Positions 33,246 to 42,799 of a stretch of 64,000 nt of DNA are shown one piece after another (positions within the stretch are counted from its first letter, which is position 1; every line of letters begins with the position of its first letter). The translations under genes were made by a program, and so were the position numbers. A model generated the notes under the pieces. It ran no database searches. It had not been told where the DNA came from and worked only from the letters and a program-made list of their open reading frames with translations. Source of the DNA: Peterkaempfera bronchialis (GTDB lineage Bacteria; Actinomycetota; Actinomycetes; Streptomycetales; Streptomycetaceae); assembly GCF_003258605.2 (NCBI RefSeq), contig NZ_CP031264.1, positions 5,642,001 to 5,706,000 on the forward strand. The letters are read 5' to 3'.

Positions 33246-33774
33246 ACGTCCCGCACGGCCCTCACGGGCGTCACGTTCTGCCGCCCTGAGGCCGCGCCCG
33301 CGAGGCTGGTGAGTTCCCTGCGAGCGGGCGCGGGAATGGCTTTCCGTCGGGGATTTTCCCAAGTCGCGAGGCGATTCGCCGTTTTCTTCGCTTGTCTCTG
33401 CTCCACAAGATCACCAGTACTCTGAGTGACGAAGTTCGTGACCTCGTCGTTGTCTTGGGGATCACGGTCCCGTCGGGATCGTGGTGGACAGGTGGGGATG
33501 ACAGGGGAGGCGGAGAGGACGAAGCCCTGCACGGCATCAAGTGCCGTGCAGGGCTTCGCGGCTGGCGGTGTCGGTGCCCGTGGGCGCCGTCGGGGTCCCG
33601 GGGGGGTGTGGCCGAAGGGGGCGAGCCGCGTGCCGCCTTCCGGAGCGTCGGCGGTGGCCGCTTGCGAGTGGCCCGGCAGGAGGGGCATGTCGCTGGCGTC
33701 GGTGGGGCGGGAGTTGAGGCCGTGCCAGATGTGGTCGAGGTGCCGGACGCGGGGAAGGCGGAGGTGAGCCGGGC

Positions 33775-34493
33775 CCTCCGGTCCCCGAACAGCTCTGGCG
33801 GCAACTTAAGCCCGCGCACCCGCTGGAGCTTGTTCACCTCCGCCAGCAGGCTGTCCAGCCCCAACGCGCCCGGGTCCGCCTTCAGCTCGGTGAAGAACGT
33901 GCCCCCGCCGCCCGCGCTCTCCTCGTCCGCTCCGGCGTCCTCGGCGATCAGGTCGTCCAGCCGGGACCGGGTCGCCGCCGACAGCCGGCCCACGGTGGCC
34001 GCGCAGAACCGCTCCTCAAAGGTGCTGACCGCCCCGCCCACCAGCCGGGTGATCTGTCCCGGGGCCGGCGGCTCCAGCCGGTCCTTGCGGCAGCGCGCCA
34101 CCACCGCCTCCGCGAGCCGATCCCGGTTCAGCTCCACCCCGCACAGCTCGACCGCCAGCCACTCGGCGAGCTGGGCCTGGTCCCCCTCGGAGCACTCACG
34201 GAAGCCGAACGCGCCCTGGATCTCTATCCGGTGCCGCTTGATCGCCCGCCCCGACCAGTCGTACGCGGCCCACTCCTCCGCGGGCACCTTCACCTGCTGG
34301 GCGACGTACGACACCGCCGGCACCGGGATCTCCCCGGCGTCCCCCGCGGGAACCGGGCCTCCACCTCGAAGAACTTCAGCAACAACGCGAACCCCAACCG
34401 GTTCGCCCCCGACTTGTTCCGCAGCCGCTCCTGGTCCTCCTCCAGCAGCGTCCAGACCTCGATCAGGTCCTCCGGCTCCCACTCTTGCCGCAC
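33775..34493 (-). pseudogene. tnpA: Tn3 family transposase (TnpA), N-terminal remnant, frameshifted
   Basis: From a GTG at 34493 (GGAGGGAG upstream) the minus strand reads EWEPEDLIEVWTLLEEDQER and NRLGFALLLKFFEVEARFPR. After a frame change near 34350 in a G-run it continues IPVPAVSYVAQQVKVPAEEW, AYDWSGRAIKRHRIEIQGAF, and FFTELKADPGALGLDSLLAE then LPPELFGD. These are the DUF4158 and following region of Tn3 transposases. Sequence is lost at ~33775, with the catalytic domain missing. It is a non-functional scrap. Confidence 0.75.
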
Positions 34494-34610
34494 CCCGCGC
34501 TCCCTCCGGCCGTCATGACCGGACAACCTCGCCGAGCACGGCCCCCGATGAGCCCAGAAGATCAAAAGCCCTGACAAGCACACCCCAGATCCGCTACAGA
34601 GAGCTACTTG

Positions 34611-36452
34611 TCACTTCGCCGTAGCTTCGGGAGGACAGGGCCGTGTTTGTCGCTCGGCGTCGCGGATGGCGCGAGCGGCGTTGATGAGCCCGATGTGGCT
34701 GAAGGCTTGGGGGAAGTTGCCGAGGGCCTCTGCTGTGGTGGCGTCGGTCTCCTCGGCCAGCAGGCCGAGGTCGTTGGCGTGTGCGAGGGCGGCTTGGAAG
34801 ACATGTCGTGCACGGGTGGTGTGGCCGGTGAGGGCGAGGGCTTGGGCGAGCCAGAAGGTGCACAACAAGAACGTGCCTTCTTCCCCTTGCAGCTCGTCGG
34901 TGAGGTAGCGGCGGACCAGGCCGTTGCGGTCGGTCAGCTGCGTGGCGACGGCCAGCACGGTGGACTGGACGCGGGGCTCGTGCGGCGGCAGGAAGCCGAC
35001 GATGGGCAACATCAGCGCGGAGGCGTCGAGTTCGTCACTGTCGAATGCCTGGGTGAAGGCGCCCAGGCCGGGGCTCCAACCGCGTTGTTCGATGGCTTGG
35101 CGGATCAGGTCGCGCTCGTGCTGCCAGTGGGGCAGGCGTTCGTCGGCCTGGAGGGCGGGGGCCATGGTGATGGCGCGGTCCAGCGCGACCCAGCACATCA
35201 GCTTCGAGTGGAGGAAGTGTCTGCTGGGTCCGCGTCTTTCCCAGATGCCCTGATCCGGCTGGGTCCACTGCCGGGCGGCTGTCTCGGCTGCCTGGAGCAG
35301 GAGGGTGCGGGTGGCCGGGTCGAGAGGCTCATCGGGCGGAAGGGTCTGGTGGGCGGCGTCGAGGAGCTCGCCGTAGACGTCGAGTTGGCGTTGACGCCAG
35401 GCGTCGTTCCCGATCCGGACGGGGCCGCTGTTGCGCCAGCCGGTCAGGTGGAGCAGGAGCCGCTCGCTCAGGTCACGTTCCCCGCCGATGCCGTACATGA
35501 TCTGCAGGTCGGCGCCGCGGTCGAGTTGGGTTGCCGCGGCCCGGGCGAGGAAGCCGAAGAACCGGTTCCTCTCCTTCTCGCAGGCGGCTGTGGAAAGCGC
35601 CTGAATGGTGAAGCTCGCGTCGCGGACCCAGGTGTAGCGGTAGTCCCAGTTGCGCATCCCGCCCGTCTTCTCGGGCAGGGAGGTGGTGGCCGCGGCGACG
35701 ATGGCCCCGGTGGGAGCGAAGGTCAGGGCTCGCAGCACGCGTCCGCTGTGGCCGACCTCGTCCTGCCAGGGGCCGACGTAGCCGCGGTGGAGCTTTGACC
35801 AGGAGCGCCAGCCTTTGATGGTGTCGGACATGCGGCGCCGGATCCGCCCTGCCCGCCAGCCCGCTGGCTCACTTTCCCACGCCGGCCCGACGTGCAGGGC
35901 GAATTCGAGGCGGTGCCCCGTCGAGAGCGGGATTCGGCCGTGCGCTGTGGAGCCGTTCACCCGCAGGTCGACGGGGCTCGACAGCAGCAGGACATAGGCG
36001 CCCCCGTACGCCGCGAGCCCGCCTCGCACGACTGAGAGGAGTGGGTGGACGAGTCCGTACTCCGGGCGCGGCGCGTAGGAGGTCTCGATGTCCACCTGCC
36101 CTTCGGTGCAGGTGATCTGCCGTAGGAGCATTCCGGGGGAAGCGGTGCCGAGCGCGTGCCCGCGTTCGCGCCGCCCCAGGGCAAGGGCGTCGTGCAGGAC
36201 CGCCGTACCGCCGGTCGTGCGGAAGGTCGTCTCCAGAACAAGGGTGTCCTCGACGTAGCGGCGGCTGATATCGGCCGGGCCGGTGGGGCGGATGGACCAG
36301 TGGCCGGCGTCCTCGTCGAGGAGTCGAGCGAAGATCGCCGGGCTGTCGAACCGGGGCAGGCACAGCCAGTCCACCGAGCCGTCAGAGGTTACCAGCGCGG
36401 CCGAGCGGCAGTCGGACAGCAGAGCGTGGTCACCGATCGGTCGCGCACTCAT
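34611..36452 (-). CDS. glycoside hydrolase family 15 protein (glucoamylase/trehalase-like)
   Basis: The start MSARPIGDHALLSDCRSAAL at 36452 matches the family's usual N-terminus; an ATG at 36470 adds six residues. The 613-residue protein shows DGSVDWLCLPRFDSPAIFAR, a beta-sandwich N-terminal domain, then the (alpha/alpha)6 catalytic domain with NWDYRYTWVRDASFTIQAL (general-acid region), QIMYGIGGERDLSE, KLMCWVALDRAI and the C-terminal EEGTFLLCTFWLAQALAL (base Glu region). It has no signal peptide, so it acts in the cytoplasm on alpha-glucosides or trehalose. It stands alone. Confidence 0.92.
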   Translation of the reverse strand: MSARPIGDHALLSDCRSAALVTSDGSVDWLCLPRFDSPAIFARLLDEDAGHWSIRPTGPADISRRYVEDTLVLETTFRTTGGTAVLHDALALGRRERGHALGTASPGMLLRQITCTEGQVDIETSYAPRPEYGLVHPLLSVVRGGLAAYGGAYVLLLSSPVDLRVNGSTAHGRIPLSTGHRLEFALHVGPAWESEPAGWRAGRIRRRMSDTIKGWRSWSKLHRGYVGPWQDEVGHSGRVLRALTFAPTGAIVAAATTSLPEKTGGMRNWDYRYTWVRDASFTIQALSTAACEKERNRFFGFLARAAATQLDRGADLQIMYGIGGERDLSERLLLHLTGWRNSGPVRIGNDAWRQRQLDVYGELLDAAHQTLPPDEPLDPATRTLLLQAAETAARQWTQPDQGIWERRGPSRHFLHSKLMCWVALDRAITMAPALQADERLPHWQHERDLIRQAIEQRGWSPGLGAFTQAFDSDELDASALMLPIVGFLPPHEPRVQSTVLAVATQLTDRNGLVRRYLTDELQGEEGTFLLCTFWLAQALALTGHTTRARHVFQAALAHANDLGLLAEETDATTAEALGNFPQAFSHIGLINAARAIRDAERQTRPCPPEATAK

Positions 36453-36747
36453 GCGTCGCAGCCCGTCCACCTTGGGCCGGGCGCGGCCCGGCTGGTACGA
36501 CGTGAGCGGTCGCCTGCGCCGCGGGTCTCTCCAGGCGCCTGACGAGTGTCATGGATCCCAGCCTCCCTGCACGGCGGATTCACCCCCACCCAATCAGCAC
36601 GATCGGTGGATCGCATGTGCCGACCGCCGGCGGTTGCCCCGACCGGGTGGCGCGACCTGGTGCCGCGTCCCGTGCTCGGCGTCTGGCCGGTGTACGTCGT
36701 GTCTCCTCGCCACCGCGTGGTCACGCCACCGCGTGGCCGGCCCCGCC

Positions 36748-37428
36748 TCAACAACGACGTCCCGAGGATGAGCCCCGGCGGCCGAGGGTGAGGAAGCACC
36801 GGTTGCCGTACTTCCACTGGTCGGTCACGCTCAGGGCCAGGTCCTCGGCGATCCTGCGGAGTGCCGGTGCTCCCAGACGTGCCCAGGGAAACGGGGGACC
36901 CTGGTGGTTGTGGATGTCTTCGAACCGGGCGGTGCAGCGCTCCTCGACGTCGTGAGGGCCGACCTCGACGATGAGGACACCCGTCGCGGTGACGAGCCGG
37001 ATGCACCGGCGCAGCAGGGCGTGCGGGTCGCCGCCGATGCCGATGTTGCCGTCGATGAGCAGGGCGGTCTGCCAGTCTCCCTCGGCCGGTAGCCGGTCGA
37101 ACACCGATCGGCACAGTGCGATTCCGCCGAGACCGAGGGTGTGGGCCACCGCGCGGGGAGCCGCGTCGACGCCCAGCGCGAAGATTCCGCGACCCAGGAG
37201 TGCCCTGCACAGCCGGCCCGGTCCGCAGCCGACGTCGAGAACGGGGCCGGCGCAGCGATGGAGCACGGATTCGTCGGCCGCGGTGGGCTGTGCGAACCAG
37301 CGATGCACAGGCATCCGGATCCGGCGCCCGTCCCCCAGGCGTAGGTAGACCGGTTCGCGGCCGCTGCGCAGGGCCAGTGCGTAGGGGTCTGCGTCGGCGC
37401 GGGAGGACGGGTCCTCGCCGGAGGTCAT
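36748..37428 (-). CDS. class I SAM-dependent methyltransferase
   Basis: This 226-residue protein contains the SAM-binding motif I VLDVGCGPGRLCRALLGRG and GVDAAPRAVAHT, followed by ALLIDGNIGIGGDPHALLRR (motif II region) and GVLIVEVGPHD. ATG 37428 overlaps the upstream stop as ATGA, so it is translationally coupled to the membrane protein gene. The substrate is unknown. The same gene neighbourhood (membrane Mo oxidoreductase, methyltransferase, GT2, DUF2064) occurs in other actinobacteria as far as I recall, implying a shared pathway. Confidence 0.85.
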   Translation of the reverse strand: MTSGEDPSSRADADPYALALRSGREPVYLRLGDGRRIRMPVHRWFAQPTAADESVLHRCAGPVLDVGCGPGRLCRALLGRGIFALGVDAAPRAVAHTLGLGGIALCRSVFDRLPAEGDWQTALLIDGNIGIGGDPHALLRRCIRLVTATGVLIVEVGPHDVEERCTARFEDIHNHQGPPFPWARLGAPALRRIAEDLALSVTDQWKYGNRCFLTLGRRGSSSGRRC

Positions 37429-37931
37429 GGTGCGGCGTGGTGACCCGGTGCGGGTCGTTCCTTGGCGTGGGTGGCTCGACGGACACGGCGTAGTTTGAGT
37501 GCGAAGGCCAGGGCGGAGGCGACGAAGAGCACGCCGGTGACGGCCAACCATCGGCCGAGGTAGACGCCTTCGGTCAGTCGTGCGGCATCGGGATAGGGGA
37601 TCGACAGGTCGAAGATGAGGGGGAACCAGACGAGCAGGAGCACGCCGGAGAGGAAGGCGGGTACGCGCAGGTAGTTGATCCACGGCACCTGCGGTTCGCG
37701 TGCGGCCTGGTGCCGGAGAAGCTTGTGGGCCGACAGGTCGGCGAGTGAGTACAGGGGCAGCAGGATCAGGTCGTGGAGGACCGCCGCGCCGACGAACCAG
37801 ATCGCGACGGCGAGCGGGCGGACGGCGAACAGGCGCACCATGACGTAGCCGGTGACGGCGAACGAGGCGATCAGGACGAGAAGGTGGAGGGGGCTGGAGC
37901 CGTACCAGCGGACGAAGCGCGCCATGGTCAT
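37425..37931 (-). CDS. four-helix integral membrane protein
   Basis: This 168-residue protein has about four hydrophobic segments (LHLLVLIASFAVTGYVMVRL; PLAVAIWFVGAAVLHDLILL; FLSGVLLLVWFPLIFDLSI; LAVTGVLFVASALAFALKL) and a basic tail. ATG 37931 overlaps the stop of the Mo-oxidoreductase gene (ATGA). It is probably a partner of that membrane enzyme. No family was recognised. Confidence 0.8.
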   Translation of the reverse strand: MTMARFVRWYGSSPLHLLVLIASFAVTGYVMVRLFAVRPLAVAIWFVGAAVLHDLILLPLYSLADLSAHKLLRHQAAREPQVPWINYLRVPAFLSGVLLLVWFPLIFDLSIPYPDAARLTEGVYLGRWLAVTGVLFVASALAFALKLRRVRRATHAKERPAPGHHAAP

Positions 37932-39361
37932 GTCCTGAAGGTGAGCCGGTGCACCCACTTGGTGTTGTTCACACCGGGGTTGGCCGGGACGATGATGCGG
38001 GCCGGGTAGCCGTGGTCGAGCGAGAGGTCCGCGCCGTTGACGTGCAGGGCGAGCAGCGAGCGGGGGTCGTGGATCTGGTTGCTCCGCAGGAGCACCGAGC
38101 TGTAGGGGCCGGGCGGTTGGACGGACTCCACCAGGACGCTTCCGGCGTGGGGGAGGCCCGCCAGGGCGGCGAAGTCGGCCAGCCGAAGGCCGCTCCAGTG
38201 CTGGTCGGAGGTGGACCAACCCTCCACGCAGGCGATCGGCAGTGCGGCGGCATGCTGGCGCATCGCCAGGAGCTGTGCGCGGGTGAAGACGAGCGTCGGC
38301 CCGTGGCCCCGGACCTCCAGCCGCCAGTCCGGCCCGACGTGGGCGGGGGTGACGCCGACGGCTGCGGCCGTCTTGTTGATCTGGAAGTCCTTCGGGCCGC
38401 CTCCCGGGTCGCGGTTGTGCGGCGCGAGAAGGGCGGTGCGCCGCAGTCGGCCGCCGATGCTCTGTCCTGCGGTGACCACCAGGAGGAGCAGCGACCCGCT
38501 CCCCACCATGGCGAGCGCGCCGCGCCGGGTCATCGTCGGTGCTGCGGGCGCGGTCGGCACCAGACCGTCGGGGTCGGGGGGCTCGGGCCGAGTGCCGGCG
38601 AGCCCGGTGCGCAGTTCCGTCAGCAGGTTGCGGGAGCGCAGGGCGCGGATCATCCGGCCGAGTTTGAGGCACACGTGGACGACGAACGCGGCGATGAACA
38701 CCCAGGCGCCGTAGAAGTGCAGGGTGTAGAAGGAGCCGGGGAAGACGTAGAACAGCTGGATGTTCATGATGCCGGTGACGAATTCGAAGATCGCCCCGCC
38801 GACCAGCATGAGCAGGGACAACCGCTCCAGTCCGTGGGCGATGCTGCGGACCGGAAGCCACTCGAACAGCTTCGGGATCACTGACCACAGCTTGGCCAGC
38901 AGCACGGGCACCAGGACCACGCCGAGCGTCACGTGCACGCCCTGGGTCAGCCGGTACAGCCAGTACGGATGGGTGGGCCAGTCGAAGAGGTAGAAGCCCA
39001 GCAGGCCCTTGTCCGGGGTCTGGTCGTTGATGCGGCCGAGCCCCGGGTTGTAGGCGGCGTAGGAGAGCACCCCGGTGACGAAGAGCAGCGGGATGCCGAT
39101 CAACAGCACCAGGCCGAACGCGGACGTCAGCCAGGGCCCGCGGATGGGACTGCGCCAGAAGCCGGGACGGAACGGTCCCGGGGGCGGCGGAGTCTGCTCG
39201 ATCCGCCGTACGAGGGCCCGGGCACGAGCGGCCCCCTTGCCGGCCCGCGCCGCCGTGGCAGCGCGAACCCGCTCGAAGCGCCCCCGCTCGCGGCCCTTGT
39301 TCGGTCTCGGGCGCTGCGGCCCGCCTGAGCCCGGGGCCGGCCGCTTTTCGCCACTGTCCAT
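37928..39361 (-). CDS. membrane molybdopterin oxidoreductase fused to cytochrome b-type domain
   Basis: The 477-residue protein joins two parts. After a basic N-terminal leader come about five membrane helices with His residues suitable for haem (YWLYRLTQGVHVTLGVVLVP, YTLHFYGAWVFIAAFVVHV), like cytochrome b561/NarI-type domains. Past a sixth helix (ALAMVGSGSLLLLVVTAG) is a sulfite-oxidase-type molybdopterin domain: FQINKTAAAVGV, WRLEVRGHG, IACVEGWS (the Cys of which should ligate Mo, ~374), WSGLRLADFAALAG and HGYPARIIVPANPG. It probably moves electrons between the membrane pool and a small substrate. It is first in an overlapping three-gene operon. Confidence 0.88.
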   Translation of the reverse strand: MDSGEKRPAPGSGGPQRPRPNKGRERGRFERVRAATAARAGKGAARARALVRRIEQTPPPPGPFRPGFWRSPIRGPWLTSAFGLVLLIGIPLLFVTGVLSYAAYNPGLGRINDQTPDKGLLGFYLFDWPTHPYWLYRLTQGVHVTLGVVLVPVLLAKLWSVIPKLFEWLPVRSIAHGLERLSLLMLVGGAIFEFVTGIMNIQLFYVFPGSFYTLHFYGAWVFIAAFVVHVCLKLGRMIRALRSRNLLTELRTGLAGTRPEPPDPDGLVPTAPAAPTMTRRGALAMVGSGSLLLLVVTAGQSIGGRLRRTALLAPHNRDPGGGPKDFQINKTAAAVGVTPAHVGPDWRLEVRGHGPTLVFTRAQLLAMRQHAAALPIACVEGWSTSDQHWSGLRLADFAALAGLPHAGSVLVESVQPPGPYSSVLLRSNQIHDPRSLLALHVNGADLSLDHGYPARIIVPANPGVNNTKWVHRLTFRT

Positions 39362-39572
39362 CGGCTGTCTCCTTCGTCCCCGGCCGGCTCCCGAAGGGGA
39401 TCGGACCCCGTCGTACCATCACTGTCTGTCAAGTCACCAGGTACAAACTGGCACAGATCGGGTCGGCCTTCCGGGTCTGGCGTGCATGCGGGTGGCCGTT
39501 GCCAGCCGAACGGTCGAACGTGCGTTCTGTGCGGCTCGACGGATCCCCGCCCGGTGGCCTCATGATGGTGGG

Positions 39573-40016
39573 GTGCGACGCCTCAGCACATGGCGCAGCG
39601 CTTCCACCCAGCCCGGCCGCACCGCGCTGACCGGGGAAGTGTTCTGGTTCGTTGTGATCGGCGCCGCCTCCACGGTGGCCCAGGCCCTGCTGTACTGGGT
39701 GCTGCGCCACTGGTCGCCGACCGTCCTGGCCGATTTCGCCTCCCTGCTCGTCGTCACGGTCCTCAATACGGAGGCCAACCGCCGGCTGACCTTTCGCGGG
39801 TCCGCGGTCCGGGCGCTCCAGGCGCATCTGGCCGCAGGCGGCCTGTTCGTGCTGGCGTACCTGGTCACCGCTGGCGCTGTCCTGCTCTTCCGCCACTACC
39901 GGCCCACCGCCTCACCAGCGGCGGAGACCCTGGTGCTCGTACCGAGCTTCGCCCTGGTGACCGTGATACGTTTCGCCGTCCTGCGGCTGGTGGTCTTCAG
40001 ACGCCGCCACCGATGA
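39573..40016 (+). CDS. GtrA-like membrane protein
   Basis: The GTG at 39573 gives 147 residues with four hydrophobic helices (EVFWFVVIGAASTVAQALLY; DFASLLVVTVLNTEANRRLT; LFVLAYLVTAGAVLLF; LVPSFALVTVIRFAVLRLVV) and the NTEANRRLTF motif of GtrA proteins. Members are thought to move polyprenyl-linked sugars across the membrane. It is consistent with the neighbouring GT87, GT2 and epimerase genes. It is convergent with the GT87 gene. Confidence 0.82.
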   Translation: MRRLSTWRSASTQPGRTALTGEVFWFVVIGAASTVAQALLYWVLRHWSPTVLADFASLLVVTVLNTEANRRLTFRGSAVRALQAHLAAGGLFVLAYLVTAGAVLLFRHYRPTASPAAETLVLVPSFALVTVIRFAVLRLVVFRRRHR

Positions 40017-40051
40017 CCCGCTCGTGCCCGATGCGGCCGACACGCCTGCCC

Positions 40052-41428
40052 TCACGCAACGTCGCGCCGCCGGTCTCCACGGCCACGCGCCCTCGCCCGG
40101 ACGAGTGCGCCGGCGAGCACCGTCACGGCGGCCAGCCCGTACGCGGAGGCCTGGACGCCACGCCACTGCAGTGCGTCCGCGACATACAGCACGGTGCCAG
40201 CGGCGGCGACGGCGAGCCACTCCCATGGGCCACCCATGGCCACGAGGGCCACGACGAGCAGCGCGTACCAGTAGTACGCGGGCGAGGTGAGCAGCAGCGC
40301 AGTGCCCGTGACCAGCAGCGATCCGCGCCACGGCTGCTCCGGATCGCCGCGCCGCAGGACGTGCCAGGCGCTGATCGCGACCAGCGCGACGGCGGCTGGT
40401 CCGGCCCACGCGTTCGGCAGCACCAGCCGCAGCAGCGCGAACCGTTCGACGTCGCCCGGCTCGTACCCCTCCTCCCGCAGATAGCCGGGGAGATATCCCA
40501 GCACCGCGGAACCGGATGCCAGCAGGTACGGGAGATAGGCGAGCGCCACCACGCCGACGGCTGCGAGCGCCGGGCTCGCCGTCTCCCGCAGCCGGGCACG
40601 CGGGGTCGCGTCCGGGGCCAGCACCCCCGACAGCGCGCCCGGAAGGGTGAGCGCGGGCAGCAGCTTGACGGCGATCGCCGCCCCGAGCAGCGCTCCACGG
40701 CGTGCTCCCGCGGCCGTGCCGAGCGCGGCCACCGTGAGCAGTACTCCGAGCGTGTCCACATGGGCGTCGTTGACCGCGGCGAACGGCACCGCCGGACACC
40801 ATGCCCACAGCGCCACCTGCCGCGTGTCACCACCCGTGCGCTGCTGCACCAGCAGCAGTGCCACCGTCGTGGCGACGGCGAGCGCCGCACCGGCGAGTTG
40901 CAGTGGCTTGTGCCGCCCGCCTGCCGGGGAGACGACGTGCAGCAGCAGGAACCACCCCTCGGCCACAGGCGGATAGATCGTGCGCTCGGACGGCCTGTTG
41001 ATGTGCGTGCACGCACCCGGCACTGGGTGGAAGTCCCACCCACGGCACGCGGTCCCGGCGGGGAAGAGCCACGGATCACGCAACCGGGCGAGCCGTGGCG
41101 CGTCCGGCGGGTAGGCGTACGGGGAGACTCCCGCGGCCTGCACCCGGCCGTCCCACGCGTAGCGGTACATGTCGTCGCTGGTGCGCGGCGGCGCCGAGAG
41201 CGCCGCCGCGCACAGGGCGATCCCGCCGGCCAGGATCAGTGCCACGGCGGTGCGCACCGGCACGCGGCGCACAGTCCACGCCGCGCCCGCGAACAGCGCC
41301 CACGCCGCGGCGTACCAGTACGGCAGCGCAGCTGGACGGCCGAGATCACCACCTGCGCGGACGGTCACGGCGACGACGGCGACGAGGGCGGCGAGCAGTG
41401 CCGTGGCGCAGAGCGTGCGTACTCCCAT
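40052..41428 (-). CDS. glycosyltransferase family 87 (polyprenyl-phosphate-mannose type) membrane protein
   Basis: ATG 41428 (MGVRTLCATALL) gives 458 residues with about ten membrane helices. The first external loop has SDDMYRYAWDGRVQAAGVSP, typical of GT-C/GT87 enzymes, in which acidic residues lie after TM1-2, followed by YPPVAEGW. These enzymes use lipid-phosphate sugar donors at the outer face of the membrane. The acceptor is unknown. It is divergent from the epimerase gene (79 bp). Confidence 0.82.
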   Translation of the reverse strand: MGVRTLCATALLAALVAVVAVTVRAGGDLGRPAALPYWYAAAWALFAGAAWTVRRVPVRTAVALILAGGIALCAAALSAPPRTSDDMYRYAWDGRVQAAGVSPYAYPPDAPRLARLRDPWLFPAGTACRGWDFHPVPGACTHINRPSERTIYPPVAEGWFLLLHVVSPAGGRHKPLQLAGAALAVATTVALLLVQQRTGGDTRQVALWAWCPAVPFAAVNDAHVDTLGVLLTVAALGTAAGARRGALLGAAIAVKLLPALTLPGALSGVLAPDATPRARLRETASPALAAVGVVALAYLPYLLASGSAVLGYLPGYLREEGYEPGDVERFALLRLVLPNAWAGPAAVALVAISAWHVLRRGDPEQPWRGSLLVTGTALLLTSPAYYWYALLVVALVAMGGPWEWLAVAAAGTVLYVADALQWRGVQASAYGLAAVTVLAGALVRARARGRGDRRRDVA

Positions 41429-41507
41429 GTCCTTCACAGTGGCAGCCGCGAACGCGCCGGAGGGTCTCGCGCCGCCGCGTGTCGGATCCGGCCGTAGTCT
41501 TGAAGGC

Positions 41508-42587
41508 GTGCTGGTCCTTGTCACAGGAGGGGCCGGGTTCATCGGCTCCCACGTTGTCCGTGCGCTGGTCGAGGCCGGACACGGGGTGCGCGTGCTGGAC
41601 GCGGTCCTGCCCGCGGCGCACGGCGCGGCGGCCTGCCCGCCCCCGCAGCCGCCTGGTGTCGCGTTCGTGCGCGGTGACGTGCGAGACCGGGCGGTGGTCG
41701 AGGAGGCGCTGCGCGCGGTGGACGCGGTCTGTCACCAGGCGGCGATGGTGGGCCTGGGCCGGGACTTCGACGACGTGCCCGCCTACGTGGGGTGCAACGA
41801 CCTGGGCACCGCCGTCCTGCTCACGGCTATGGCCCGGCTGCGGGTGAGCGAACTCGTCCTGGCCGGGTCGATGGTCTACTACGGCGAGGGCCGCTACGAC
41901 TGCGCCCGGCACGGGACGGTCAGGCCCGGCCCGCGCCGGGCCGCCGACCTGAACGCTGGGCGGTTCGAGCCCGTCTGTCCGCGCTGCGGCGATCCGCTCA
42001 CCCCCGGCCTGGTGCCGGAGGAGGCGCCGCCGGACCCGCGCAACGTCTACGCGGCGACGAAAGTCGCCCAGGAGCACCTGGCCGCCGCCTGGGCGCGGGC
42101 CACCGGCGGCCGGGCGGTGGCTCTGCGCTACCACAACGTCTACGGGCCGGGGATGCCGCGCGACACCCCGTACGCCGGGGTGGCCTCGCTCTTCCGCTCC
42201 GCGCTCGCCCGAGGCGAGCCGCCCCGGGTCTTCGAGGACGGCGGTCAGCGCCGGGACTTCGTCCACGTCGGGGACGTGGCCGCCGCCAACGTGGCGGTGC
42301 TCGGCGCGGTCGGCGCCGCGATCCCGGACGGCACACTGCGCGCCTACAACGTCGGCAGCGGGATCCCGCACACCGTGGGCGAGGTGGCCGCCGCGCTCTC
42401 CGCGGCCTGCGGCGGGCCCGAGCCGGTGGTGGCCGGCGAGTACCGGCTGGGCGACGTCCGCCACATCACCGCCTCCTCGTCACGGCTGCGCAGGGAACTC
42501 GGCTGGCTGCCCCGGGTACCGTTCGCCGACGGCATCCGGGAGTTCGCGAAGGCCCCCCTGCGCGGCCGGGCGTCGGTGCGTCGGTAA
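41508..42587 (+). CDS. NAD-dependent epimerase/dehydratase (SDR, UDP-sugar type) with CxxC insertion
   Basis: GTG 41508 starts a 359-residue extended SDR: VTGGAGFIGSHVVRALVEAG (NAD fold), GDVRDRAVVEEALRAVD, VLAGSMVYYGEG and catalytic YAATKVAQE (YxxxK), then ALRYHNVYGPGMPRDTPYAG and RRDFVHVGDVAAANV. These suggest a nucleotide-sugar 4-epimerase or dehydratase. An insertion with FEPVCPRCGDPLTP before the YxxxK is unusual and may bind metal. Part of the glycan gene set. Confidence 0.87.
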   Translation: MLVLVTGGAGFIGSHVVRALVEAGHGVRVLDAVLPAAHGAAACPPPQPPGVAFVRGDVRDRAVVEEALRAVDAVCHQAAMVGLGRDFDDVPAYVGCNDLGTAVLLTAMARLRVSELVLAGSMVYYGEGRYDCARHGTVRPGPRRAADLNAGRFEPVCPRCGDPLTPGLVPEEAPPDPRNVYAATKVAQEHLAAAWARATGGRAVALRYHNVYGPGMPRDTPYAGVASLFRSALARGEPPRVFEDGGQRRDFVHVGDVAAANVAVLGAVGAAIPDGTLRAYNVGSGIPHTVGEVAAALSAACGGPEPVVAGEYRLGDVRHITASSSRLRRELGWLPRVPFADGIREFAKAPLRGRASVRR

Positions 42588-42799
42588 GGCGCGTGCGGGA
42601 GGCGGCCTCGAACCCGCATCCACCGGAACCGCTGCGGCCCGCATCGGCCCGAAGCGCCCGGGTGCCCGAACCCCCCGCCGCCGGCGAAGACGGTGCGACG
42701 CCACCTGCCCGCGCCGCACGGCAACGGTAGCGCGCATGAGGTCATCCGGGTGCTTTATTCCATTTCCCTCCATATGCGGCAATCCGTACGCTGACAGAC

